A stretch of DNA of 64,000 nt from assembly GCF_000758585.1 (NCBI RefSeq), contig NZ_CP009281.1:4464001-4528000 (forward strand), written 5' to 3'. This DNA comes from Paenibacillus sp. FSL R5-0345. GTDB taxonomy: Bacteria; Bacillota; Bacilli; Paenibacillales; Paenibacillaceae. The position numbers and the translations under genes were made by a program. Positions 52,603-61,700 of the stretch are shown here, in pieces (within the stretch, counting starts at the first letter, position 1; the number at the start of each line of letters is the position of its first letter). Below the pieces are notes generated by a model. That model saw only the letters and a program-made list of their open reading frames with translations, did not search any database and was not told the origin of the DNA.

Positions 52603-53904
52603 CTACCGCTTGAGCAGCCCCTCAAAGGATTCTTGCGCCTTACGACGGATAGCTTCCTCATCTAACGTTACACATTGTCCATGTTTTACAACCTGTTTAC
52701 CATTCACCCATACATGCTCAACATCCTTGGCACTGGCAGAGTATACAGCATGAGACAGCAAATCTGTGTGCGGTAGTAAATGCGGCTGGTCTATATCAAT
52801 CGCGATAAAGTCAGCTTTCATGCCTACAGCGAGCCTGCCCACATCATTTAAAAAGATAGACTTCGCGCCATACTCTGTAGCCATACTCAGAGCTTCCGGA
52901 GCCGGTACAGCCGTAGGATCACCACTTACACCTTTATGGATAAGTGCTGCAAGACGCATCTCTTCAAACATATCCAAGTTATTATTACTTGCCGCGCCAT
53001 CTGTACCCAACGACACCTTCACACCGGCCTTTAGAAGATCCGTAACACGAGCAACTCCACTAGCCAGTTTTAGATTACTTCCCGGGTTATGAGATACACC
53101 TACATTATGACGAGCCAGAATCTCGATCTCTTCATCATTCAAATGAACGCCATGAGCAACAATAGACGGACGTGTGAACATTCCAAGCTTCTCTAAATGA
53201 GCTACAGGCCGCAGTCCGTAATCCACTACATTCTGCTCCACTTCGCGTTTCGTTTCGGACATATGGGTATGCATCGGTAAATCCAAATCATGCGCCGCCT
53301 GTACAAACTTAACAAAGAAATCCGGCGGGCAAGTATATGGAGCGTGTGGCGAGATCATCGTTGTAATTCTACCGTCAGCCTTTCCATGCCAGTTCCGTGC
53401 AAAAGAAATCGCTTCCGCAAGCTTGTGATTCTGTACTTCCTCTGGACAAAGACCGATCACGCCTCTCATCAATACAGAACGGATACCTGACAATTCGACC
53501 ACCTCAGCTACTCGATCCATATGATCATACATATCCAGGAAGGTTGTAGTGCCACCTTTCAGCATTTCCAGAACAGACAAGGAGGTTCCCCAGTACACAT
53601 CTTCTCCGGTGAATTTCTCTTCCATCGGCCACATTTTTTCCTGAAGCCACACTTGAAGCGCTAAATCATCTCCATAACCACGAAGCAATGACATTGCGGC
53701 ATGGCCGTGTGTGTTTACCAGACCAGGCATAAACAACAGACGACTGCCATCAACAACTTGCACACCTTCTTCCATCAAAGGCTCTTCTTTTCCTATGTAA
53801 GTGATCAAATCATCTTCAATAGTCATATATCCACTAAGAACAGGCTCATCCGTTCCCGGAATAAGAAAACGCCCGCCTTTGATAATCGTTTTACTACTCT
53901 TCAT
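52603..53904 (-). CDS. mtaD: 5-methylthioadenosine/S-adenosylhomocysteine deaminase-type amidohydrolase
   Basis: 433 residues, metal-dependent amidohydrolase of the MtaD/TrzN group. Metal ligands in LVNTHGHAAM (HxH), MHTHMSETKREVE (His), VAHGVHLNDEE (His) and LGTDGAASNNNLDMFEEMR (Asp). N- and C-terminal strands form the usual composite beta domain. Deaminates methylthioadenosine or S-adenosylhomocysteine in the salvage of methionine-cycle products. It overlaps rex by 11 bases, an unusual pairing with a redox repressor. Confidence 0.9.
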   Translation of the reverse strand: MKSSKTIIKGGRFLIPGTDEPVLSGYMTIEDDLITYIGKEEPLMEEGVQVVDGSRLLFMPGLVNTHGHAAMSLLRGYGDDLALQVWLQEKMWPMEEKFTGEDVYWGTSLSVLEMLKGGTTTFLDMYDHMDRVAEVVELSGIRSVLMRGVIGLCPEEVQNHKLAEAISFARNWHGKADGRITTMISPHAPYTCPPDFFVKFVQAAHDLDLPMHTHMSETKREVEQNVVDYGLRPVAHLEKLGMFTRPSIVAHGVHLNDEEIEILARHNVGVSHNPGSNLKLASGVARVTDLLKAGVKVSLGTDGAASNNNLDMFEEMRLAALIHKGVSGDPTAVPAPEALSMATEYGAKSIFLNDVGRLAVGMKADFIAIDIDQPHLLPHTDLLSHAVYSASAKDVEHVWVNGKQVVKHGQCVTLDEEAIRRKAQESFEGLLKR

Positions 53905-54544
53905 TTCCGCTTTCTTCCTTTCCGTCTTTCAAATAATAAGCAAGACTTTGCAAATCCGTTGTAAAATCGGCTGCATGAACCCGGATATTCGGTGGTGTTT
54001 TTAGAATCACTGGTGCAAAATTCAAAATCGCCTCAATGCCAGATTCAATAAGAATATCTGCTACATTCTGCGCTTCTGAGTCAGGTACAGTAATAATCCC
54101 AATTCGAATGCCTTGCTCACGAACTGTCTGACCTAGCTCTTCCATGGGTTGAACCGTAAGAGAGTTGATTTTCCGCCCTACCTTAGGTGCATAAGAATCA
54201 AATATAGCGGTAATCTTCATAGTATCTTTCAGATAAGCATTATAATTAGATAATGCATGTCCAAGGTTACCGGCACCTACTAATGCCACATTCAGCTGTT
54301 GGTCCAGCTTCAAAATATGACGGATTTTCTCAATAAGATAAGTTACGTCATACCCAATACCTTTTCTGCCGAAGTCTCCAAAATACGCTAAATCTTTACG
54401 GATTTGAGCGGGATTCAGATCAAGTTTTTGTCCTAATTCTTGCGAGGAAACGGTTAATATTTCACGTTTCTGAAGATCATTCAAGAAACGTAAGTACACA
54501 GGAAGTCTGCGAACAACGGCTTCTGATATTTTATCCGATTTCAT
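53894..54544 (-). CDS. rex: Redox-sensing transcriptional repressor Rex
   Basis: 216 residues. N-terminal winged helix with IRKDLAYFGDFGRKGIGYDV and C-terminal Rossmann domain with LVGAGNLGHALSNY binding NADH/NAD. It represses fermentation and respiration genes until the NADH/NAD ratio rises. AGGAGG precedes the ATG at 54544. No perfect TTGTGAA-N4-TTCACAA Rex site was found by eye in this window, including before hbd-ackA. Confidence 0.96.
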   Translation of the reverse strand: MKSDKISEAVVRRLPVYLRFLNDLQKREILTVSSQELGQKLDLNPAQIRKDLAYFGDFGRKGIGYDVTYLIEKIRHILKLDQQLNVALVGAGNLGHALSNYNAYLKDTMKITAIFDSYAPKVGRKINSLTVQPMEELGQTVREQGIRIGIITVPDSEAQNVADILIESGIEAILNFAPVILKTPPNIRVHAADFTTDLQSLAYYLKDGKEESGNEE

Positions 54545-54607
54545 AATTTACCTCCTAATTTAAGTACTATTCTGTTTGAATCCTATTAAAATTTCTGTAC
54601 CTCGTCT

Positions 54608-54645
54608 CAATGAAGAGCGGTATTCTCTTATACCGCCCTTCATTG
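54608..54645. terminator. Strong palindrome after dinG
   Basis: CAATGAAG-A-GCGGTAT against ATACCGC-C-CTTCATTG, 15-16 bp with a 6-base loop, 33 bases after the dinG stop. No T-run on the minus strand, so it may end dinG by a non-classical route or protect the message. Confidence 0.5.
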
Positions 54646-54677
54646 TGGAGTGATTAATTAAACAGAAGATGTCCTTC

Positions 54678-57539
54678 TTAAGAAACGCCTCCGTCTTCCA
54701 ACCACTCTGCTATACGAGGAACCATTTGATCCGTAAGCATATGTTCCATTTTCGGGCCAGGCAACGAATAAAGGAAATACTTTCCATAATGAGATTCGAT
54801 AACCCTAGTGTCATACACTATAACAATACCCCGATCCTGCGCTGTCCGTACCAGTCTTCCAAATCCTTGCTTGAAGCGGATAACTGCCTGAGGCACCGAC
54901 AATTTCATAAACGGATTCTTCTTCTGGGCTTGTAATAACTCAGACTTCGCTTCCGCTAGAGGGTGATTAGGCGGTTGAAATGGAAGCCTCACGATGGCTA
55001 AGCATGTCAATGCCTCACCCGGAATATCTACTCCCTCCCAGAAGCTGCTAGTTCCAAGCAGAACTGAAGCAGCACTGTCCTGAAAGCGTCGAATCAGCTT
55101 ACTGCGGCTTCCACCTTCCACGCCTTGACCTAGCACCGTGATTTCTTGTGAGGCTAGAGCTTCTTTCAGAGGATCGTAAACTTGGCGCAGCATCTTGTAA
55201 GAAGTAAACAGAACAAGCATCCGTCCGCGTGTCGTAATCGCCGCTTCTGCTAGTGACTGTACGAGCGTATCGACAAATCGGGCATCACCCACACTGCCCT
55301 TCACACTAGGGAAATCCCGTGGAATTACTAATAGTGCCTGCTCCCGATACTTAAAGGGAGAAGGAAGGAGAGATGTCATTAGACGCCCCTCTTCCGCAGC
55401 TTCATTAAGTCCGAGATTATCAATCATAAACTGGAATGATTTATCGACAGAAAGCGTCGCCGAGGTTAACACAATACTTTTCTTTTTGTGGAAGAACAGC
55501 TCTTTAAGCTGGGTACTAACATCAACAGGGACGGCATATAACTGTAGCGATTTGCTGCGATAATTTCCATTCGCCTCCAGCCAATATACTACATTCTCGT
55601 CGTTTAATCCCATAAAAAACCGTACTTGCTCACGTATAGAAGCTAAATCCTTAAATAAGCCGCTAATATCGGTTACTAAACTATCTGAAGAAGATTGACC
55701 TTCTTGATCACGCATCTCATTAAGCATCTTATCACCCTTACGGATAATTTCGCTTAATGTCAGATTTATAGTATTCTCCAAAGCAACCAATTCATCCCAA
55801 TCTTTCGGTTTACGGGTAGGAAGTAACCGCATGACTAGCTGTCCAGCTTCTTCCGCCGCTGCATTGCTACGTTCCGGCAAGAGGCTAAATAGCTTGTCAC
55901 TAAGTAGATCCCAGGTTTCTTTTACAGTAAGCAGATCTGGATAGATTCTATCGATAACTCCGCTCCATTCAGAAGCTTCCTCACTGCCTGATGACTGAAG
56001 CATTTGACGAAGCGTTGGGAGTTGGCCGTTACGACTATCCTTGTATAATCGGGACAGCGTGTGAGCCACCGTGAAATGCTTCATATGCATACCTAAATGC
56101 TTGCCAGCCACGTCCTCCAGATGATGGGCCTCATCAATAACAAGATGTTCATAGGCCGGGAGTAGCTGGTGCCCAGCCTTAACATCTGCGAAAAGCTTAG
56201 AATGGTTCGTAATAACCACGTCAGCAATACCCGCTTCATGTTTTGCCCGATGGTAATAACATTTGCGGAACCAAGGACAGGAGCGACCGAGACAAGAATC
56301 GGTATCGCTTGCTACCGTCTCCCAGAAATCTCCGCCACGACCGCTTAAATTGAGCTCTTCGTCATCCCCTGATTCACTTTGTGTCAGCCAAACGATCATC
56401 TGAGCCGCAGTAAGTGCATCTTCCCTTGGACTTATAAAGTCTTTTTTATTAATTTTATGTTCAAACTTACGAAGACACAAATAATGCCCTCTGCCTTTAA
56501 AAATCGCAGCTTTAAATGGAAATGGAACTACCTGTGTTAACAAAGGAATATCACGCTCACGCAATTGATCCTGCAGATTAATGGTATGAGTGCTGACCAT
56601 AACTTTCTCATTAGTACGAACACTTTGGTATATGGCAGGCAACAAATAACCAAGCGATTTGCCGGTTCCTGTCCCTGCTTCGATCAATAGATGTTTGTCT
56701 TCGGCAAGTGCCGTAATCACCTCATTGATCATAATATCCTGAGCTTCTCGGCTTTCATACTGTGGCAAAGTGTCTTTAAGCCGTTTAGTTACTTCATCCA
56801 TATAATCTGTAAATGATAAATTCTGTAGCGGATTCTCAGCATGCTCGTCACGAGGTGGAGCTAGTTCATTCCAATCCCCTACTGCAAGCGCTAATTGACG
56901 ATAGAAAGTCAGATCACCTTCGGGTTGAAGCGTCTCCGCTTCCCGTTCACGCAGCAGACCATCAAAATACCAACCTAAATCACTATCTTCTTCGGTAAAC
57001 AGCTCACATAGTCGCTGGATGGTGAGTAACGGTAAACTGTAAAGCTCCTCCAGACATTTCAACAAGACAAGAGCTGTCGCCAGTGCATCACTATCTGCCT
57101 GATGCGGACGATCATGTGTCACTCCAAAATGTGCACTAACTGACCCTAGTTGATAGGATGTTAGGGAAGGAAAGCAGATTTTTAGAAAATCAATCGTATC
57201 TAAAATCCGCCCTTGAAATGGTAAATACCCACATCGATCTAAAGCATTTTGCAAAAAATGGAAGTCGAATGCGACATTATGCCCTACAAGCACAACATCA
57301 TCCAAGAGTGGAACAAGCTCCATCATCATCTCATCCAGCTCAGGCGCATCCTTTACATCATCGTCGGTAATCCCCGTCAGACCAGTTATAAAAGGAGGTA
57401 TCGGCGTTCCGGGCTTGACGTAGGAACCATATACCCGGGAGATGGACCGGTCTTCTTCTATAATTGCAAGGCCAACCTGGATAATTTCACCCACGGATTG
57501 GGTTCCCGTTGTTTCAAAATCAAGCACGGCAAATTTCAT
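54678..57539 (-). CDS. dinG: Exonuclease/ATP-dependent helicase DinG with Fe-S motif
   Basis: 953 residues. N-terminal DEDD exonuclease domain (~1-170) with VLDFETTG, HNVAFDFHFLQ and HQADSDA. Then an XPD-like helicase: Walker A EAGTGTGKSLGYL, DEAH box VIDEAHHLED, motif VI QGFGRLVRTAQDRG. Four cysteines (YLC upstream, then C-x4-C-x5-C in SCLGRSCPWFRKC) match the spacing of the E. coli DinG Fe-S site, so this enzyme probably carries both nuclease and Fe-S helicase. I choose ATG 57539; a TTG at 57560 abuts nothing suitable. Unwinds or degrades DNA during repair. Confidence 0.92.
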   Translation of the reverse strand: MKFAVLDFETTGTQSVGEIIQVGLAIIEEDRSISRVYGSYVKPGTPIPPFITGLTGITDDDVKDAPELDEMMMELVPLLDDVVLVGHNVAFDFHFLQNALDRCGYLPFQGRILDTIDFLKICFPSLTSYQLGSVSAHFGVTHDRPHQADSDALATALVLLKCLEELYSLPLLTIQRLCELFTEEDSDLGWYFDGLLREREAETLQPEGDLTFYRQLALAVGDWNELAPPRDEHAENPLQNLSFTDYMDEVTKRLKDTLPQYESREAQDIMINEVITALAEDKHLLIEAGTGTGKSLGYLLPAIYQSVRTNEKVMVSTHTINLQDQLRERDIPLLTQVVPFPFKAAIFKGRGHYLCLRKFEHKINKKDFISPREDALTAAQMIVWLTQSESGDDEELNLSGRGGDFWETVASDTDSCLGRSCPWFRKCYYHRAKHEAGIADVVITNHSKLFADVKAGHQLLPAYEHLVIDEAHHLEDVAGKHLGMHMKHFTVAHTLSRLYKDSRNGQLPTLRQMLQSSGSEEASEWSGVIDRIYPDLLTVKETWDLLSDKLFSLLPERSNAAAEEAGQLVMRLLPTRKPKDWDELVALENTINLTLSEIIRKGDKMLNEMRDQEGQSSSDSLVTDISGLFKDLASIREQVRFFMGLNDENVVYWLEANGNYRSKSLQLYAVPVDVSTQLKELFFHKKKSIVLTSATLSVDKSFQFMIDNLGLNEAAEEGRLMTSLLPSPFKYREQALLVIPRDFPSVKGSVGDARFVDTLVQSLAEAAITTRGRMLVLFTSYKMLRQVYDPLKEALASQEITVLGQGVEGGSRSKLIRRFQDSAASVLLGTSSFWEGVDIPGEALTCLAIVRLPFQPPNHPLAEAKSELLQAQKKNPFMKLSVPQAVIRFKQGFGRLVRTAQDRGIVIVYDTRVIESHYGKYFLYSLPGPKMEHMLTDQMVPRIAEWLEDGGVS

Positions 57540-57592
57540 TATAATTCTATTCCCTTTCAATTGAGACTCTTAATCAGCATAACAGAAGTTGC

Positions 57593-57635
57593 GAAAAAAG
57601 GCGATGCACACCACTGGTTCAGGGGATGCATCGCT
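57593..57635 (-). terminator. Intrinsic terminator after the TPR gene
   Basis: On the minus strand AAGCGATGCA pairs with TGCATCGCCTT around an 18-base loop, followed by six T. Confidence 0.85.
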
Positions 57636-57675
57636 TGAATGAAAATGCGGAATAATAAACCGTAAACGTAATAAT

Positions 57676-58317
57676 TTACAATAATGAAACAAGCTGATTT
57701 CCGAAATGAAGCTTTCCTCCACGGCGGCGGCAAACCTCCAAATTAACCGTTGGTTCAGGAAGTGCAGGGTCAAGCTGCAACGAGAGGCCAAACAGCTCCT
57801 GCGCTTCATTGAAGCGTTCCTGTGAAGCCCGGATGCAGCCTAAAGCATTATAAACCATTGCTTTCAGCTTGGTTTCCCGTATCAAACCGAGCATATGGTT
57901 CAAATGACTCCACGCTGCTTCCCCATCCCCTTCCTGAAGGTAAGAGATGGCTAAATATAAGCGAGCAGCCAAACTATCCGGATATTGCGCAATAACTTCC
58001 TTAAACTGCTCAATACATTTTCCATACATCAGCAGCTTATAATACCCCTGGCCTCTAACAAAAGTATCCATGCAGAGCTCGGGTGCTTCCTGCTCTGGCA
58101 TGTCCTCTTCAACCACAGTCGTAAAATCTACACTTTCACGAAAGTGACTTAGCTTCTCTGCAAAGGCCAGCCATTCATCCATTACTTTATCGCTTAGTCG
58201 GTGCAGCATATTATAATTGCATAAAAGCTCATTCCGGCGGGCACCCTCCGCTGTAGGGTAATCTGTAACGATCTCCTGAAGCACCTTGTTCATTTCAGCA
58301 AACAAATGTTGAAACAT
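57676..58317 (-). CDS. TPR-repeat protein, unknown function
   Basis: 213 residues. Two to three tetratricopeptide repeats over ~95-200, with YYKLLMYGKCIEQFKEVIAQ, ARLYLAISYLQEGDGEAAW and AMVYNALGCIRASQERFNEA (each the A/G pattern of TPR helices). The N-terminal ~85 residues are helical without a known motif. Soluble, no signal peptide. It lies between panD and dinG and has its own terminator. A scaffold or adaptor role is likely from the fold alone. Confidence 0.8.
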   Translation of the reverse strand: MFQHLFAEMNKVLQEIVTDYPTAEGARRNELLCNYNMLHRLSDKVMDEWLAFAEKLSHFRESVDFTTVVEEDMPEQEAPELCMDTFVRGQGYYKLLMYGKCIEQFKEVIAQYPDSLAARLYLAISYLQEGDGEAAWSHLNHMLGLIRETKLKAMVYNALGCIRASQERFNEAQELFGLSLQLDPALPEPTVNLEVCRRRGGKLHFGNQLVSLL

Positions 58318-58428
58318 GGGCTATCCCCCTTTACTGAAGATGAAATCAGTTCAGCTTGCCTGACTTCATTTTCTGCGAGAACGGGGTCTTTCATCCCTGC
58401 CATTCATTACATGGCGTAAGTCCATTAT

Positions 58429-58812
58429 TTAAGCGATTGTAGCATGCAATTCATGATCAGCCAGCTTGACGGGTCTGTTGTTCTCATCCACGAATACCAC
58501 TGTTGGCTTATGCGACTCCAGTTCTTCCGAAGACAACATCGCATATGAAATAATAATTACTGTATCTCCTGGTTGAACAAGACGGGCGGCTGCACCATTC
58601 AGACAGATCACACCACTTCCGCGAGGTCCAGGAATAACATACGTTTCTAACCGTGAACCATTATTGTTATCCACGATCTGTACTTTTTCATTTTCAAGAA
58701 TATCTGCCGCTTCCATTAAGTTCTCATCAATGGTAATACTACCCACATAATTCAAGTTCGCTTCTGTCACCGTAGCGCGGTGAATTTTGGATTTCATCAT
58801 ATGTCTAAACAA
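58429..58812 (-). CDS. panD: Aspartate 1-decarboxylase
   Basis: 127 residues, the same length as Bacillus PanD. Makes beta-alanine for pantothenate by a pyruvoyl cofactor produced by self-cleavage at Gly24-Ser25 in NYVGSIT. Tyr and Arg of the active site lie in GSRLETYVIPG and the GxGVICLNGAAARLV end is present. I choose TTG 58812, 9 bases after AAAGGAGG, because it aligns with the family N-terminus MFRxMMKSKIHRATV; the longer ATG frame adds an unsupported extension. It overlaps panC by 8 bases. Confidence 0.95.
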   Translation of the reverse strand: MFRHMMKSKIHRATVTEANLNYVGSITIDENLMEAADILENEKVQIVDNNNGSRLETYVIPGPRGSGVICLNGAAARLVQPGDTVIIISYAMLSSEELESHKPTVVFVDENNRPVKLADHELHATIA

Positions 58813-59695
58813 GAGCGGCAACCTCCTTTGGAATAAATACATTATTGTCAATTAAGCGTGTTCTGCCAAACTTCACAGCAAGCGCTATAATAATTTCCCC
58901 TTCTACATCCGTTATTAAAGCTTCGTGGTCTAAACTTTCCAGATTAGGGAATGTCAGTATTTCCGCATAATCAATGACCGCCAAAGGAGAGCTGGAAATA
59001 ACCGATGTCAACAATTCCCGCACTTCAGCAACGGTTCTTACTTTTCCTTCTTCAATGGACTGACGTGCTTCACGTAAGGAACGAGATAGCACTAATGCCT
59101 GACTACGTTCCTCCGAAGATAAGAATACGTTTCGTGAGCTAAGCGCAAGTCCATCCCCTTCACGAATGATAGGGCAAGGTACAATTTCAACATTCATATT
59201 CAAATCGGACACCATTCGGCGAAGCACTGCTACTTGCTGGGCATCCTTTAGTCCAAAGAAAGCATAATCCGGCTGCACGATATTAAATAGTTTATTCACA
59301 ACCGTAGTTACGCCATTAAAATGCCCTGGGCGCGAAGCTCCGCAAAGTCGAGTAGTAAGCTCAGATACTGAGACTGTAGTCCGAGTAGGCTGCGGATACA
59401 TTTCTTCTACACTGGGGATAAATACAATATCGACCCCTTCGCGTTCCGCCAGCTCCAAATCACGATCTTCATCGCGCGGATAGGAATCATAATCCTCATT
59501 CGGTCCAAACTGCAGCGGGTTCACAAATATGCTCATAACCACCGTGTTGCTCATTTCTCCTGCCCGCCGAAGCAGACTGGCATGTCCTTCGTGAAGATAT
59601 CCCATGGTTGGAACAAAACCAATCGGGGTATGCCCACCTTGTCTCATATACTCCAAAGCTTCGCGCAGCTGCTCAATGCTTCTGACAACTCTCAT
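58805..59695 (-). CDS. panC: Pantothenate synthetase
   Basis: 296 residues. Joins pantoate and beta-alanine with ATP. HIGH-like motif in PTMGYLHEGHASLLRRA, FVNPLQFGPNEDYDSYPRD, and the adenylate-loop residues in LALSSRNVFLSSEER. I take ATG 59695, one base after the panB stop; an upstream in-frame start (59773) would lie inside panB. Second gene of panBCD. Confidence 0.96.
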   Translation of the reverse strand: MRVVRSIEQLREALEYMRQGGHTPIGFVPTMGYLHEGHASLLRRAGEMSNTVVMSIFVNPLQFGPNEDYDSYPRDEDRDLELAEREGVDIVFIPSVEEMYPQPTRTTVSVSELTTRLCGASRPGHFNGVTTVVNKLFNIVQPDYAFFGLKDAQQVAVLRRMVSDLNMNVEIVPCPIIREGDGLALSSRNVFLSSEERSQALVLSRSLREARQSIEEGKVRTVAEVRELLTSVISSSPLAVIDYAEILTFPNLESLDHEALITDVEGEIIIALAVKFGRTRLIDNNVFIPKEVAALV

Positions 59696-59696
59696 C

Positions 59697-60563
59697 TTAT
59701 TTCCCATCCTTTCCGGCACCGCCGTATAAAGATTCCAGAACGGTTTCATCTGCCTTAAAAACATGGCCTTCATCTGGGAACGAGCGATCCTTCACTTCTT
59801 GCACATATTGACTAATCCCCTCACGAATTACATTACCCACATCCGCATAGGTTTTGACAAAACGTTTCTCACGATAGGGTGAGGCATACCGCAGCAAATC
59901 ATGGAAAACCAATACCTGACCGTCACAATAACGGCCTGCACCAATCCCAATGGTCGGAATGCTCAGTGCCTCAGAAATCGCTTGTGCGACTTCTTCTGTC
60001 ACCAGCTCCAGTACGACTGCAAATGCACCGGCTGCTTCAAGCGCCTTGGCCTCATCCATCAGACGTTTTGCGTCTTTGGCGTCCTTACCTTGAATACGGT
60101 AGCCACCAATCATATTTACCGATTGTGGTGTAAGTCCAATATGTCCAAGCACAGGGACTCCCGCAGCTACAACTGCAGCGACTGTCTCACAAATTTCGAG
60201 ACCGCCTTCCATTTTGACGGCATGAGCCCGCCCTTCCTGCATCAGTCTGCGCACACCCCGCAGGGTCTCATCTACACTTCCGTGATAGGTCATAAACGGC
60301 ATATCTGCCACAATGAACGTATTTTGTGCGCCTCGAGTTACGGAACGAGTATGGTAGACCATATCGTCAATCGTAACGGGTAAAGTTGTATCATATCCAA
60401 GTACCACGTTTCCCAGGGAGTCACCCACCAGGATAAGGTCGATACCGGCTTCTTCAGCAAGTAGAGCCGATGGGTAATCATAAGCGGTCAACATACTCAA
60501 CCGTTCACCATCTGCTTTCATTTTTTTCATTTTCACAATATTAAGTGCTTGTTTGTTTGCCAT
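59697..60563 (-). CDS. panB: 3-methyl-2-oxobutanoate hydroxymethyltransferase
   Basis: 288 residues. First committed step of pantoate synthesis. TIM-barrel enzyme with metal and substrate residues in LTAYDYPSA, LVGDSLGNVVLGYDTTLPVT, VKMEGG, GHIGLTPQS and IPTIGIGAGRYCDGQVLVFHD. Start at ATG 60563 with AAGGAGG 12 bases upstream; the frame extends further but without a ribosome site. Preceded by a structured leader with a terminator. Confidence 0.96.
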   Translation of the reverse strand: MANKQALNIVKMKKMKADGERLSMLTAYDYPSALLAEEAGIDLILVGDSLGNVVLGYDTTLPVTIDDMVYHTRSVTRGAQNTFIVADMPFMTYHGSVDETLRGVRRLMQEGRAHAVKMEGGLEICETVAAVVAAGVPVLGHIGLTPQSVNMIGGYRIQGKDAKDAKRLMDEAKALEAAGAFAVVLELVTEEVAQAISEALSIPTIGIGAGRYCDGQVLVFHDLLRYASPYREKRFVKTYADVGNVIREGISQYVQEVKDRSFPDEGHVFKADETVLESLYGGAGKDGK

Positions 60564-60772
60564 TTCTCTCTTCGTCCTCCTTTTTGAAATAACATCCCCG
60601 TAAAAATCGCAACAAAAAAACCCTTTAGCAATCATTTGCTAAAAAGGTCCGAAGGGCAAAAAAGAGTCACTCGCGATCGTCCCTTCTGTCTCGGTCCTTA
60701 CGGCTCAGAGCAGAATCCAACGTAACCGTCTAACGCAGTTATGAAGGTAATTCCAATAATAAAAACATTATA
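60564..60772 (-). promoter_or_regulatory. Structured leader with attenuator upstream of panBCD
   Basis: A TATAAT (60,767-60,772, minus strand) lies just after the birA terminator. The leader then has pairings TTACG/CGTAA (~60,727 and ~60,702), GAAGGG/CCCTTC (~60,680 and ~60,653) and a terminator hairpin at 60,621-60,647 with T-run. Because birA already ends at its own terminator, this second one seems to act on the panB message itself. It may be the known pan motif RNA of panB leaders, but I cannot confirm the consensus by eye. Confidence 0.55.
60614..60647 (-). terminator. Attenuator hairpin before panB
   Basis: On the minus strand CCTTTTTAGCAA-ATGA-TTGCTAAAGGG followed by seven T, about 50 bases before the panB start. 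Confidence 0.8.
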
Positions 60773-60853
60773 AATTCATCAGATCAAGAGTACAGTTCGT
60801 AAAACGATACCGCCTCCGACCCATAGTATATCAAAAAGGACTCGGAATTACAC

Positions 60854-60890
60854 GAAAAAAATATGACAAGGGATGACACCCCTGCCATAT
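60854..60890 (-). terminator. Intrinsic terminator of bshA-cca-birA
   Basis: On the minus strand ATATGGCAGGG pairs with CCCTTGTCATAT with small mismatches, followed by seven T, 10 bases after the birA stop. Confidence 0.85.
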
Positions 60891-60899
60891 TGAAAAGAC

Positions 60900-61700
60900 T
60901 TATAAAAGCTCAATTTCACCTGAGCATACATTTAAAATGTCCCCTGAGCTATTTTTAAGGAGTAGTCCGCCTAAGTTGTCCAGACCTACTACGACGCCTT
61001 CAGAACGCCCTTGAGGGCTATTCAGGGCGATTTGGCGACCCAATGTAACTGACATCGACTCCCATAGCTCTTTGATGGGTTTAAACCCTTGATTCATATA
61101 CAGATTGTAATGCAACTCCAACTCATCGAGCACAGCTCTAACCAGCTCCGAACGGTCAATAGGAACACCGCTCCGCTGTATCCGAAGTGAAGTCGCCACT
61201 TCTTTCAGATGATCAGGATAATCGTCTTCAGTCAAGTTCGCAGAAATTCCAATTCCGGCGATGCAATATTGAAGCTCCCCTTCTCTTAGCGAAGACTCAA
61301 GCAAAATTCCGCATATCTTACGACCGCCCGCAAGCAAATCATTCGGCCATTTAATACCGGCATCGACTCCGGTCACACGACGTATTGCTTTACAAACGGC
61401 AACCCCAGCAAGCAGTGTTAACTGCGGAGTCTGTAACAAGGGTAAATTCGGCCGCAATACTATACTCATCCAAATCCCTTTGCCACGAGGAGAAAACCAA
61501 TTTCTGCCCATTCTCCCCCTAGCGCCGGTTTGTTCTTCAGCGATTACGGTTGTTCCTTCTGGTGCGCCGCTTTCTGCCAATCGTTTGGCTTCCTCCTGAG
61601 TAGATACGACAGACTCTAGGAGCTGAACTCTGTCTATCCAATTCGAATCGGAAGCTTCCTGCTTCAATTCGGTTAGCGACAGCGCCTTATCATAGCTCAT
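60900..61700 (-). CDS. birA: Biotin--[acetyl-CoA-carboxylase] ligase lacking the HTH domain
   Basis: 266 residues. Attaches biotin to carboxylases. Catalytic domain with biotinyl-AMP loop GARGRMGRNWFSP, GIKWPNDLLAGGRKICGILLE and GIGISANL, and a C-terminal SH3-like domain (NLGGLLLKNSSGD). Bacillus BirA is about 325 residues with an N-terminal DNA-binding HTH; here only ~30 residues precede the catalytic domain, so this is the non-repressor class. ATG 61700 overlaps the cca stop by 11 bases. Confidence 0.92.
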   Translation of the reverse strand: MSYDKALSLTELKQEASDSNWIDRVQLLESVVSTQEEAKRLAESGAPEGTTVIAEEQTGARGRMGRNWFSPRGKGIWMSIVLRPNLPLLQTPQLTLLAGVAVCKAIRRVTGVDAGIKWPNDLLAGGRKICGILLESSLREGELQYCIAGIGISANLTEDDYPDHLKEVATSLRIQRSGVPIDRSELVRAVLDELELHYNLYMNQGFKPIKELWESMSVTLGRQIALNSPQGRSEGVVVGLDNLGGLLLKNSSGDILNVCSGEIELL

